DNA from: an uncultured bacterium
Lineage (GTDB): Bacteria > Bacillota > Clostridia > Lachnospirales > Lachnospiraceae
DNA length: 5,007 nucleotides
Direction of reading: 5' to 3'
Assembly (NCBI GenBank): GCA_947086625.1
Contig: CAMTZV010000168.1
Location: 1 to 5,007, forward strand
Part shown: positions 1 through 5,007 of the stretch, in pieces
Layout: each line of letters begins with the position of its first letter
How positions within the stretch are numbered: the first letter of the stretch is position 1
Notes under the pieces: model-generated
Databases searched by the model: none
Seen by the model: the letters and a program-made list of their open reading frames with translations, nothing else
What the model was told of the DNA's origin: nothing
Position numbers and translations under genes: made by a program

Positions 1-23
1 AAAGCAGCATGCGGGCCGCGCGG

Positions 24-51
24 CGAGTAGGGAGAAAATCTTCCCTACTCG
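24..51 (+). promoter_or_regulatory. Perfect 10-bp hairpin upstream of the permease genes
   Basis: Bases 24-33 (CGAGTAGGGA) pair perfectly with bases 42-51 (TCCCTACTCG) around an 8-base loop. The tail after the stem is only ATTTTAGG, so the run of T is short for a strong intrinsic terminator. The hairpin ends 9 bases before the Shine-Dalgarno of the first permease. In CUT1 sugar transporter operons the gene before the two permeases is usually the solute-binding protein. Hairpins at that junction often lower permease expression or protect the upstream mRNA end, and that role is inferred here. A partial terminator is the alternative. The structure is seen directly; the function is not. Confidence 0.5.
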
Positions 52-76
52 ATTTTAGGAAGGAGGGAATTGGACT

Positions 77-943
77 ATGGTGAAAAAACGATCCATATGG
101 CCTTATCTGCTCGTGGCCCCGGCAGTGCTCATCATCCTCTGCGTGGTGTTTGTGCCTGTCGTCAACGCGATCATCATGAGCTTTCAGAGCTATGATCTGC
201 GGCGGCCGAACGATATCGGCTTTAACGGGCTTGCGAATTACATAGAGGCATTTGGGGATACGAAATTCCATTCGGCGTTTTGGGGGACGCTCGTGTGGGT
301 CATTGCCGGTGTCGGCTTCCAGTTTTTATTCGGATTTGCACTGGCGCTTCTTTTGAATAAGCGGTTTAAGGGGCGCGGCGTTGTGCGCGCGGTGAGCATG
401 GTTCCGTGGGTGACGCCGGGTGTTTTGATCGGCCTGATGTGGCGCTGGATCTACGACGGAAACATGGGCGTGTTAAACGATCTGCTCTTAAAGCTGCATC
501 TGATCGATGACAAGATCCCGTTTCTGGCGCAGGAGGGCACGGCCTTCCCGGCGGTCATCGTGACGATCATCTGGCAGGGCATCCCGTTCTTTGCGCTGAT
601 GCTGCTGGCGGCTTTGCAGGGCGTGTCGGCGGATATGTATGAGGCGGCGGCCATCGACGGCGTAACCGGCTGGCAGTCCCTGTTTTACATCACGCTTCCG
701 TCGATCAAAAACACGATCTTTGTCACGGCGCTGCTGCGCATTATCTGGGTTGCAAACTCGGTGGACGTCATCTTCAACATGACGGAGGGACGCTTCGGCA
801 CGATGACGATGAGTGTGTACATCTATCAGAAGGGAAATGCGCTCGACCTCGGCTATGCCTCGGCGATGGCGCTCATCATGGCGGTCTGCCTGCTCGTTGT
901 CGCAATCCCGTATCTGAAGTCAAACTTTAAGGAGGAGGTATGA
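77..943 (+). CDS. Sugar ABC transporter permease, MalF/UgpA type (CUT1)
   Basis: This is an integral membrane subunit of a binding-protein-dependent carbohydrate importer, 288 residues long, typical for the short MalF/UgpA/LacF class. Hydrophobic segments lie near residues 9-33, 72-95, 103-124, 157-180, 212-232 and 262-281, giving the usual six membrane helices with a cytoplasmic N-terminus (MVKKRS). The cytoplasmic EAA loop that docks on the ATPase is clear at about 189-208: EAAAIDG, then the LP pair at 207-208. The ATG at 77 follows AGGAGGG (61-67) with a 9-base gap, which fixes the start. The next permease gene begins 4 bases after the stop, so the two are translated together and probably form a heterodimer. 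No ATPase gene is in the window; CUT1 systems of Firmicutes commonly share one MsmK/MsmX-like ATPase encoded elsewhere. The substrate cannot be told from this subunit. Confidence 0.93.
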   Translation: MVKKRSIWPYLLVAPAVLIILCVVFVPVVNAIIMSFQSYDLRRPNDIGFNGLANYIEAFGDTKFHSAFWGTLVWVIAGVGFQFLFGFALALLLNKRFKGRGVVRAVSMVPWVTPGVLIGLMWRWIYDGNMGVLNDLLLKLHLIDDKIPFLAQEGTAFPAVIVTIIWQGIPFFALMLLAALQGVSADMYEAAAIDGVTGWQSLFYITLPSIKNTIFVTALLRIIWVANSVDVIFNMTEGRFGTMTMSVYIYQKGNALDLGYASAMALIMAVCLLVVAIPYLKSNFKEEV

Positions 944-947
944 GCTT

Positions 948-1787
948 ATGTATTATAGACAAAGTAAGGCAAAACGCTTTTTTACGCTCTATCTTCCGCT
1001 GATCGTGCTCATGATCTTTATTCTGTTTCCGTTTTACTGGACGTTCGTGACGTCCGTAAAGCCGGAGGAGGAGCTCTACGGAACGATCGTGACCTACTGG
1101 CCGTCGGCCTTTACGTTTGAGGCCTACACGAAGCTGTTTACAACGACGGTCGACTTTTTAACGGCGATGAAAAACAGTCTGATCGTGGCGGTGTGTACGA
1201 CGGTCGTGTCGCTGACCGTCTCCACGCTGGCGGCTTACGCGTTTTCGCGCTACGAGTTTGTGGGGAGAAAGGTGCTCATGTGCATCTTCCTGTGCAATAA
1301 TATGTTCCCGACGGTGCTGCTGCTCATCCCGCTGTACTCGATCATGAGAAAGATGGGGCTTTTGTACACGCCGACCTCGCTCGTATTGTCCTACACGACG
1401 TTTACGATCCCGTTTTCGGTGTGGCTTCTGATGGGATTTTTGAAGGATCTGCCGCTCTCCCTGGAGGAGTCGGCGCTCATCGACGGCTGCAACCGCGGAA
1501 ACGCGTTCACACGCATCATTCTCCCGCTGCTGGCGCCGTGCCTTGTCGCTACGGGTGTGTATATTTTCATGCAGTCATGGAACGAGTACACGTTTGCGAT
1601 GATGTTCACGAACGCGGACAGCCGGACGATCCCGGTGGCGCTCAAAAATCTGATCGGACAGCTCGGCGTGCAGTGGGATCTTTTAACGGCCGGAGGAATC
1701 ATCACGATCATACCGGTCTGCATCATGTTCTTCTTTGCGCAGAAGCGTCTGGTAGAAGGGCTGACCGCGGGCGCGGTAAAGGGCTAA
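948..1787 (+). CDS. Sugar ABC transporter permease, MalG/UgpE type (CUT1)
   Basis: This is the second membrane subunit of the carbohydrate importer and partner of the preceding permease. Its 279 residues are the normal length for MalG/UgpE/LacG proteins. Hydrophobic segments are visible near residues 13-36, 75-99, 108-130, 142-163, 195-216 and 248-264. The EAA loop runs from about 172 (LEESALIDGCN) to the LP of 193-194. The C-terminus FFFAQKRLVEGLTAGAVKG is the family's characteristic ending. The start at 948 is served by an AGGAGG at 932-937 that lies inside the end of the previous gene, a sign of coupled translation. An ATG at 940 overlaps the previous stop but opens a frame of only about 20 codons and sits too close to the ribosome binding site. 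The transketolase genes follow with no terminator between, so transport and catabolism are probably co-transcribed. Confidence 0.93.
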   Translation: MYYRQSKAKRFFTLYLPLIVLMIFILFPFYWTFVTSVKPEEELYGTIVTYWPSAFTFEAYTKLFTTTVDFLTAMKNSLIVAVCTTVVSLTVSTLAAYAFSRYEFVGRKVLMCIFLCNNMFPTVLLLIPLYSIMRKMGLLYTPTSLVLSYTTFTIPFSVWLLMGFLKDLPLSLEESALIDGCNRGNAFTRIILPLLAPCLVATGVYIFMQSWNEYTFAMMFTNADSRTIPVALKNLIGQLGVQWDLLTAGGIITIIPVCIMFFFAQKRLVEGLTAGAVKG

Positions 1788-1822
1788 AAGGCGAAAAGAG
1801 AGATTTGTATGACAGATTTTAT

Positions 1823-1830
1823 AGAGGAGG
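1823..1830 (+). promoter_or_regulatory. Ribosome binding site deciding the transketolase start
   Basis: AGAGGAGG at 1823-1830 stands 8 bases before the ATG at 1839. An in-frame upstream ATG at 1809 would add ten residues (MTDFIEEEKT), but it has only a weak purine stretch before it and would place this strong site inside the coding region. The conserved transketolase sequence begins only around residue 20 of the shorter form, so nothing is lost by starting at 1839. Confidence 0.8.
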
Positions 1831-1838
1831 AAAAAACT

Positions 1839-2636
1839 ATGCAGTACGACAAAAAAGCAAAAGAGTTGCGGGCAGAAATTTTAAAAATGCTCTATGCCTG
1901 CCAGTCAGGGCATCCGGGCGGATCGTTATCCTGCGTGGAAATGCTGATGGCACTCTACTATGAGGTTATGAAAATTGACCCGAAAAATCCGGCGGATCCC
2001 GACCGTGACCGTCTGGTTTTAAGCAAGGGACACGCATGTCCCGCGCTCTATGCGGTGCTGGCAGACCTGGGCTATTTCCCGAAGGAGGATCTCGCCGATC
2101 TGCGGCAGATTAACAGCCATCTCCAGGGGCACCCGGACTGCACAAAGACGCCCGGCGTTGATATGAACACCGGATCTTTGGGACAGGGCGCGTCGCTTGG
2201 AATGGGCCTTGCGCTGGCTGCAAAATACGCAAAGAAGGATTATCGGGTATACACGGTGCTCGGCGACGGCGAGTGCCAGGAGGGCCTTGTGTGGGAGGCT
2301 GCGATGGCGGCGGCCCATTACAAGCTGGATAATCTCACCTTCCTGCTCGACCACAACGGCCTGCAGATCGACGGCAGCAACGACGAGGTCATGAGTCTCG
2401 GGGACGTTGTGAAGAAGTTTGACGCGTTTGGTTTTTCGTGCATCAAGGTAGACGGGCATGACATCCGGGCGATTGTGGAGGCACTTGAGGCTCCCGTATC
2501 CGGCAAGCCGAAGTTTATCTGCTGCGAGACTGTCAAGGGCAAGGGCGTTTCGTTTATGGAGGGCCAGTTTGGATGGCACGGAAACCCGATGAACAAAGAG
2601 CAGTTTGAACAGGCATTAAGCGAGCAGGAGGTGTAG
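1839..2636 (+). CDS. Transketolase, N-terminal (thiamine diphosphate-binding) subunit
   Basis: This is the first half of a split transketolase, a thiamine diphosphate and divalent-metal enzyme that moves a two-carbon ketol unit from a ketose phosphate to an aldose acceptor in the cytoplasm. It has 265 residues from the ATG at 1839. Family motifs appear in order: SGHPGGSL (23-30, with H25), SKGHACPALYA (62-72, with H65), TGSLGQG (111-117), the cofactor motif GDGECQEG (142-149) followed by DHNGLQIDG (171-179, metal-ligand Asn likely N173), ETVKGKGVSFME (230-241) and HGNP (247-250). The pyrimidine-binding half is the next gene, 4 bases on, so the two form one enzyme. Split transketolases occur in many Clostridia, both in the general pentose phosphate pathway and in dedicated sugar operons. 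Its place directly behind sugar permeases favours a dedicated role, for example like the apulose-4-phosphate or sulfosugar transketolases, but the substrate is unknown. Confidence 0.93.
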   Translation: MQYDKKAKELRAEILKMLYACQSGHPGGSLSCVEMLMALYYEVMKIDPKNPADPDRDRLVLSKGHACPALYAVLADLGYFPKEDLADLRQINSHLQGHPDCTKTPGVDMNTGSLGQGASLGMGLALAAKYAKKDYRVYTVLGDGECQEGLVWEAAMAAAHYKLDNLTFLLDHNGLQIDGSNDEVMSLGDVVKKFDAFGFSCIKVDGHDIRAIVEALEAPVSGKPKFICCETVKGKGVSFMEGQFGWHGNPMNKEQFEQALSEQEV

Positions 2637-2640
2637 GAAG

Positions 2641-3564
2641 ATGGGAAAGTCTTTAAGAGTTGCTTATGGTGAGGCGCTTGCGAAATTAGGAGAGAAAAAT
2701 GAGAAGGTCGTTGTATTCGACGCCGACCTGGCACATGCGACCCAGACCTGCCTGTTTCAGGCAAAATACCCCGAGCGCCATTTTAACATGGGAATCGCGG
2801 AGGCAAACATGATGTGTGCGGCGGCTGGCTTCGCGCACACGGGCTTCATTCCCTTCGTAAGCACCTTTGCGCTCTTTGGCGCAGGGCGTGCGTTCGAGCA
2901 GATCCGCAATTCGATCTGCTATACGAACTGCAACGTAAAGTTTGGCTTCTCGCACTCCGGGCTTTGCGTGGGCGAGGACGGCGGAAGCCATCAGTCCATC
3001 GAGGACATCGCGCTCATGAGGGAGCTTCCGAACATGACAATCCTCGTGCCGTGCGATCCGGCGGAGACGGAGAAAGCGGTCATGGCGGCGGCTGAGATCG
3101 ACGGGCCGGTTTACATCCGCGTGGCACGTCCGGTCTGTGAGGACATTACGACAATGGACACGCCGTTTACGCCCGGGAAGGCGAACGTCATGAAGGAGGG
3201 CACGGACGTGTGCCTGATCGCATGCGGCCTGATGATCCCGGTAGCGCTTGCGGCGGCGGAAAAGCTTGAGGCGGAGGGCATCAGTACCGCCGTTGTAAAT
3301 ATGCACACGATCAAGCCGATCGATCGGGATATCATTCTGAAGATGAATGAGACGTGTAAGGCAATCGTGACCGTGGAGGAGCATTCCGTGATCGGAGGTC
3401 TTGGCTCTGCGGTGGCGGAGGTTCTGGCCGGAAACGCGGGCGCGAAGTTTGGCATGGTAGGAATTCAGGACAAATTCGGAAAATCCGGCAAGCCGAACGA
3501 GCTGTTCGAGGCTTACGGGCTGAGCGCGGATAACGTTGCGGCGACCGCAAAAGGGCTGCTTTAG
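2641..3564 (+). CDS. Transketolase, C-terminal subunit (Pyr and C-terminal domains)
   Basis: This is the second half of the split transketolase. Its 307 residues cover the pyrimidine-binding domain (about 1-165) and the C-terminal domain (about 180-307). The glutamate that activates thiamine diphosphate should be E54, within FNMGIAEANM (48-57). Other family landmarks are TFALFGAGRAFEQIRN (75-90), GEDGGSHQSIEDIALMR (111-127), PCDP (137-140), VEEHSVIGGLGSAVAE (245-260) and a C-terminal FGKSGKPNELFEAYGL stretch (279-294). The ATG at 2641 follows AGGAGGTG (2625-2632) inside the end of the partner gene, with an 8-base gap, so the two subunits should be made in equal amounts by coupled translation. 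All key motifs are intact and no frameshift is apparent. A 1-deoxy-xylulose-5-phosphate synthase or pyruvate dehydrogenase E1 beta subunit is less likely, because the pair is split at the transketolase boundary and has transketolase lengths. Confidence 0.93.
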   Translation: MGKSLRVAYGEALAKLGEKNEKVVVFDADLAHATQTCLFQAKYPERHFNMGIAEANMMCAAAGFAHTGFIPFVSTFALFGAGRAFEQIRNSICYTNCNVKFGFSHSGLCVGEDGGSHQSIEDIALMRELPNMTILVPCDPAETEKAVMAAAEIDGPVYIRVARPVCEDITTMDTPFTPGKANVMKEGTDVCLIACGLMIPVALAAAEKLEAEGISTAVVNMHTIKPIDRDIILKMNETCKAIVTVEEHSVIGGLGSAVAEVLAGNAGAKFGMVGIQDKFGKSGKPNELFEAYGLSADNVAATAKGLL

Positions 3565-3588
3565 GAGAGGGAGAACAGGAGGACAGAC

Positions 3589-3984
3589 ATGAAGATTTTG
3601 GACTATGAATTTACCGGCGAGGGTATGCAGCGGGTATTTGAGAACGAGAAGTGGACGGTCGGCATCAAAAACTGGAAGCCGGCGAATGATGTGACAGGCA
3701 TTGACTGTCTCGAGCGCCACAACTTAACCGACGAGCTGTTCGTGCTCGTCGAGGGAAGCTGTACGCTCATCTACGCGAACGAGACGGCGGACGGCATCGA
3801 GTTTGACGCGGTGAAGATGGAGAAGGATAAGGTTTACAACATCCCCGCCACGCTCTGGCACAACACGATCACGCAGAAGGACACGAAAATGATCCTGATC
3901 GAGGATTCCAACACCTCGATGGATAACAGCGACATCCTGAATCTGGATGAGGCGCAGATCGCGAAGGTGCGCAGTCTCGCATAA
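3589..3984 (+). CDS. Small single-domain cupin protein of unknown function
   Basis: This gene encodes a soluble 131-residue protein with the two cupin motifs of a beta-barrel. Motif 1 is RHNLTDELFVLVEG (43-56), giving H44, E49 and G56 in the H(x)4E(x)6G pattern. The second histidine of the usual HxH is replaced by L46. Motif 2 is NIPATLWHN (84-92), giving P86 and H91. H44, E49 and H91 could therefore form a reduced metal site. There is no signal peptide or membrane segment. The ATG at 3589 follows AGGAGGA (3577-3583) 24 bases after the transketolase stop, so it is the last gene of the operon. Cupins beside sugar catabolic genes are often sugar or sugar-phosphate isomerases, epimerases or lyases, or small-molecule-binding regulators. 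Position suggests a role in preparing the substrate for transketolase, but nothing in the sequence settles which. I do not recognise a named family. Confidence 0.8.
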   Translation: MKILDYEFTGEGMQRVFENEKWTVGIKNWKPANDVTGIDCLERHNLTDELFVLVEGSCTLIYANETADGIEFDAVKMEKDKVYNIPATLWHNTITQKDTKMILIEDSNTSMDNSDILNLDEAQIAKVRSLA

Positions 3985-3993
3985 TCCCGGAGC

Positions 3994-4022
3994 TTTACTT
4001 TTCTGTTAAAATGTGGTATTCT
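3994..4022 (+). promoter_or_regulatory. Probable sigma-A promoter for the adenosyltransferase gene
   Basis: TTTACT (3994-3999, four of six matches to TTGACA) is separated by 17 bases from TATTCT (4017-4022, four of six matches to TATAAT). The bases TGG just before the -10 supply the TGn extended -10 element. Transcription would begin near 4029, leaving a leader of about 72 bases that contains the hairpin at 4041-4086. The surrounding 116-base gap is AT-rich compared with the genes. This is pattern matching only. Confidence 0.5.
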
Positions 4023-4040
4023 TGCATGTATTCATATATG

Positions 4041-4086
4041 ACAGGCGGGGGAAATGCCGCTGCGGCGTTTCCCGGCGCCCGTCTGT
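4041..4086 (+). promoter_or_regulatory. Long leader hairpin before the adenosyltransferase gene
   Basis: ACAGGCGGG (4041-4049) pairs along its whole length with CCCGTCTGT (4078-4086), with one G-T wobble. Inside it, bases 4050-4059 pair with 4063-4072, with one T-G wobble, around a CTG loop. Bases 4073-4077 are left as a one-sided bulge, or four bases if G4049 pairs with C4073 instead. No run of T follows (GTCTGTAGGG), so it is not a standard intrinsic terminator. The Shine-Dalgarno AGGGAGG (4087-4093) begins directly at the foot of the stem, 7 bases before the ATG at 4101. It could stabilise the 5' end, or control translation of a corrinoid gene. I do not see the conserved boxes of a cobalamin riboswitch, and it is too short for one. 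Confidence 0.6.
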
Positions 4087-4100
4087 AGGGAGGCATCGAT

Positions 4101-4586
4101 ATGGATACAGGTGTTGTGAGAATTATTTACGGGGAGGGGCATGGCAAATCCACTGCCGCGTTAGGCCGTGCATTGAAGGCCGCCAGCGAGGGAAAGCGTG
4201 TGTTTATCATCCACTACCTCAAGGGTAAAATGGAGGCGGAGGCGCAGTTCATGAAAAAGCTGGAGCCGGAGATCAAGGTGTTCCAGTTTGAAAGGAGCGA
4301 CGCGCCCTATGAGAGCCTTTCTCCGGAGGAGCAAAAGGAGGAGCGTCTGAACATCAAAAACGGTGTGGGCTTTGCAAGAAAGGTACTCGTGACCGGTGAG
4401 TGTGATCTGCTCATCTTAGACGAGATGCTGGGGCTTAGAGACGCCGGGCTTTTGGATGCGGGCGAGCTGGAGGGCCTGTTGGATTCCCGCTCAAGGGAGA
4501 TGGATCTGATCCTGACCGGACGCACGATGGACGATTCCATCCGGGAATATGCGGATGAGATCTACAGAATTAAATCTGAAAAATAA
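4101..4586 (+). CDS. cobO: CobO/BtuR-family corrinoid adenosyltransferase, short divergent form
   Basis: The family transfers the 5'-deoxyadenosyl group of ATP to cob(I)alamin or cob(I)yrinic acid a,c-diamide, giving coenzyme B12 forms in the cytoplasm. The protein has 161 residues, shorter than the roughly 195 of E. coli BtuR. The P-loop is GEGHGKSTAALG (11-22), where the family usually has GKGKTTAA, so a histidine replaces the usual lysine at position 14. Other family marks are HYLKG (38-42, normally QFIKG), the Walker B-like LILDEMLGL (104-112) and LILTGR (136-141). The usual ADLVTEM ending is ADEIYRIK here (151-158). Only ten residues precede the P-loop, so the N-terminal extension that helps cover the corrinoid in BtuR is missing. 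The start at 4101 has AGGGAGG 7 bases upstream. The gene appears monocistronic, with its own promoter and a terminator behind it. Family membership is fairly sure; the exact substrate is not. Confidence 0.8.
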   Translation: MDTGVVRIIYGEGHGKSTAALGRALKAASEGKRVFIIHYLKGKMEAEAQFMKKLEPEIKVFQFERSDAPYESLSPEEQKEERLNIKNGVGFARKVLVTGECDLLILDEMLGLRDAGLLDAGELEGLLDSRSREMDLILTGRTMDDSIREYADEIYRIKSEK

Positions 4587-4600
4587 CAAAAAAGTAATCC

Positions 4601-4636
4601 TGCCCTGTGGTTTTGCCGCAGGGCACTTTACATTTT
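4601..4636 (+). terminator. Intrinsic terminator after the adenosyltransferase gene
   Basis: TGCCCTGTGG (4601-4610) pairs with CCGCAGGGCA (4616-4625) around the loop TTTTG, giving a 10-bp stem with one T-G wobble. The tail CTTTACATTTT (4626-4636) is T-rich but interrupted, and A-rich sequence (4587-4593) lies upstream. The stem starts 14 bases after the stop at 4586. It separates this gene from dapA, whose promoter elements begin within the tail. Confidence 0.75.
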
Positions 4637-4660
4637 CAAAAAATTCTAATATAGTATAAT
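4633..4660 (+). promoter_or_regulatory. Probable sigma-A promoter for dapA
   Basis: A perfect TATAAT -10 box is at 4655-4660, in AT-rich sequence. The best -35 is TTTTCA (4633-4638, four of six matches) with a 16-base spacer. A second TTTACA at 4627-4632 is a better match in sequence but lies 22 bases from the -10, too far. The start would fall near 4667, leaving a leader of about 32 bases with no visible riboswitch. The -35 overlaps the tail of the preceding terminator. Confidence 0.65.
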
Positions 4661-4698
4661 AAGAAAAAAGTTTGCACAGGCAGGAGGAAAAAATCAGG

Positions 4699-5007
4699 AT
4701 GGCAATTTTCAAAGGCGCGGGCGTGGCGATCATCACACCTATGAAAGAAAATTTTGAGGTAAATTACGATAAGCTGGAAGAACTGATTCAGTTTCAGATA
4801 GACGGCGGAACGGACTGCATCGTGATCACGGGCACGACAGGGGAGAGCTCGACGCTTTCGATGGAGGAGCACGCGGATGTGATACGCGCGGCGGTCCAGA
4901 TGACAAAGCACCGCGTCCCGGTCGTGGCGGGCACCGGCTCGAACTGTACGAGGACGGCGATCCAGCTCACGCACGACGCCGAGGAGGCGGGCTGCGAGGG
5001 CGCGCTC
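4699..5007 (+). CDS. dapA: 4-hydroxy-tetrahydrodipicolinate synthase, N-terminal 103 codons (cut by window end)
   Basis: DapA condenses pyruvate with aspartate semialdehyde in the first committed step to diaminopimelate and lysine. It is a cytoplasmic (beta/alpha)8 Schiff-base aldolase of about 290 residues. Only the first 103 residues are here, open to the window edge. The opening FKGAGVAIITPM (4-15), the loop GTTGESSTL (45-53, whose T46 and T47 match the E. coli Thr44/Thr45 catalytic pair) and VPVVAGTGSN (73-82) are typical. The catalytic tyrosine and the Schiff-base lysine would lie beyond the end. The ATG at 4699 follows AGGAGG (4682-4687) with an 11-base gap, slightly long. The HADVIR segment (58-63) and the close match to DapA argue against sialic acid lyase or other aldolases of the same superfamily. 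The gene has its own promoter, and dapB may follow outside the window. Confidence 0.92.
   Translation, partial: MAIFKGAGVAIITPMKENFEVNYDKLEELIQFQIDGGTDCIVITGTTGESSTLSMEEHADVIRAAVQMTKHRVPVVAGTGSNCTRTAIQLTHDAEEAGCEGAL

Noticed and set aside
15..24. GCCGCGCGGC palindrome near the window start
   Set aside because: It is a short GC-rich self-complementary stretch with no loop, likely to occur by chance in this composition. Any gene it belongs to lies mostly outside the window.
971..980. AAAACGCTTT resembling a catabolite-responsive (cre) core
   Set aside because: It matches only the centre of the cre consensus, the outer TG and CA positions fail, and it lies inside a permease gene.
940..1002. 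ATGA overlap start for the second permease
   Set aside because: The ATG at 940 is out of frame with the permease and ends after about 20 codons. The ATG at 948 gives the full protein.
1809..1838. Ten-residue N-terminal extension of the transketolase N subunit
   Set aside because: The ATG at 1809 has no good Shine-Dalgarno, whereas the one at 1839 has AGAGGAGG 8 bases upstream, so the shorter form is preferred.
1421..1963. Open frame of 180 codons on the + strand overlapping the second permease and the transketolase start
   Set aside because: It covers the EAA loop and C-terminus of a clear permease in another frame, and its composition is that of a shifted reading. No ribosome binding site or family resemblance is seen.
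2686..3720. Long open frame of 344 codons on the - strand
   Set aside because: It lies opposite the C-terminal transketolase gene, which has all its family motifs. The translation is rich in Arg, His and Leu and has no recognisable motif, as expected from the antisense of GC-rich coding sequence.
4041..4100. Cobalamin riboswitch before the adenosyltransferase gene
   Set aside because: The gene's function makes it tempting, but the leader is a single hairpin of about 46 bases without the conserved B12-box sequence or the multi-stem core of that class.
4013..4228. Open frame of 71 codons starting in the gap before the adenosyltransferase gene
   Set aside because: It begins inside the proposed promoter, runs through the hairpin and continues in the wrong frame over the P-loop of the adenosyltransferase gene. 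It has no good ribosome binding site.

Overview
The window looks like ordinary chromosomal DNA of a Gram-positive anaerobe in the Clostridia, most likely a Lachnospiraceae-type gut bacterium. The reasons are strong AGGAGG ribosome binding sites before nearly every gene, tight head-to-tail operon packing, moderately GC-rich coding sequence with AT-rich promoter gaps, a split (two-gene) transketolase, and sugar permeases with no ATPase gene beside them. This assignment rests on gene style and was not tested by a search. All genes are on the + strand.

Region 1 (1-3984) is one probable catabolic operon, entered part-way. It holds two CUT1-type sugar ABC permease genes (77-943 and 948-1787), the N-terminal and C-terminal halves of a transketolase (1839-2636 and 2641-3564), and a small single-domain cupin protein (3589-3984). 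Gaps are 4, 51, 4 and 24 bases, with no terminator between them. A perfect 10-bp hairpin (24-51) precedes the first permease. It would fit an intercistronic element after an upstream solute-binding-protein gene that lies outside the window. Together the genes would import a sugar or sugar derivative and feed a ketose phosphate to transketolase. The substrate cannot be read from the sequence, and no kinase, isomerase, dehydrogenase or regulator is visible.

Region 2 (3985-4586) has a plausible extended -10 promoter (3994-4022), a long imperfect leader hairpin (4041-4086), and a short divergent CobO/BtuR-family corrinoid adenosyltransferase gene (4101-4586). A likely intrinsic terminator follows at 4601-4636.

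Region 3 (4627-5007) has a promoter with a perfect TATAAT -10 box and then the first 103 codons of dapA (4-hydroxy-tetrahydrodipicolinate synthase; lysine/diaminopimelate pathway), cut by the window edge.

There is no sign of a mobile element, CRISPR array, tRNA, rRNA or defence system. The points most worth a second look are the substrate of the transporter-transketolase-cupin operon, the uncharacterised cupin, the structured leader before the adenosyltransferase, and that enzyme's unusual P-loop and short N-terminus.
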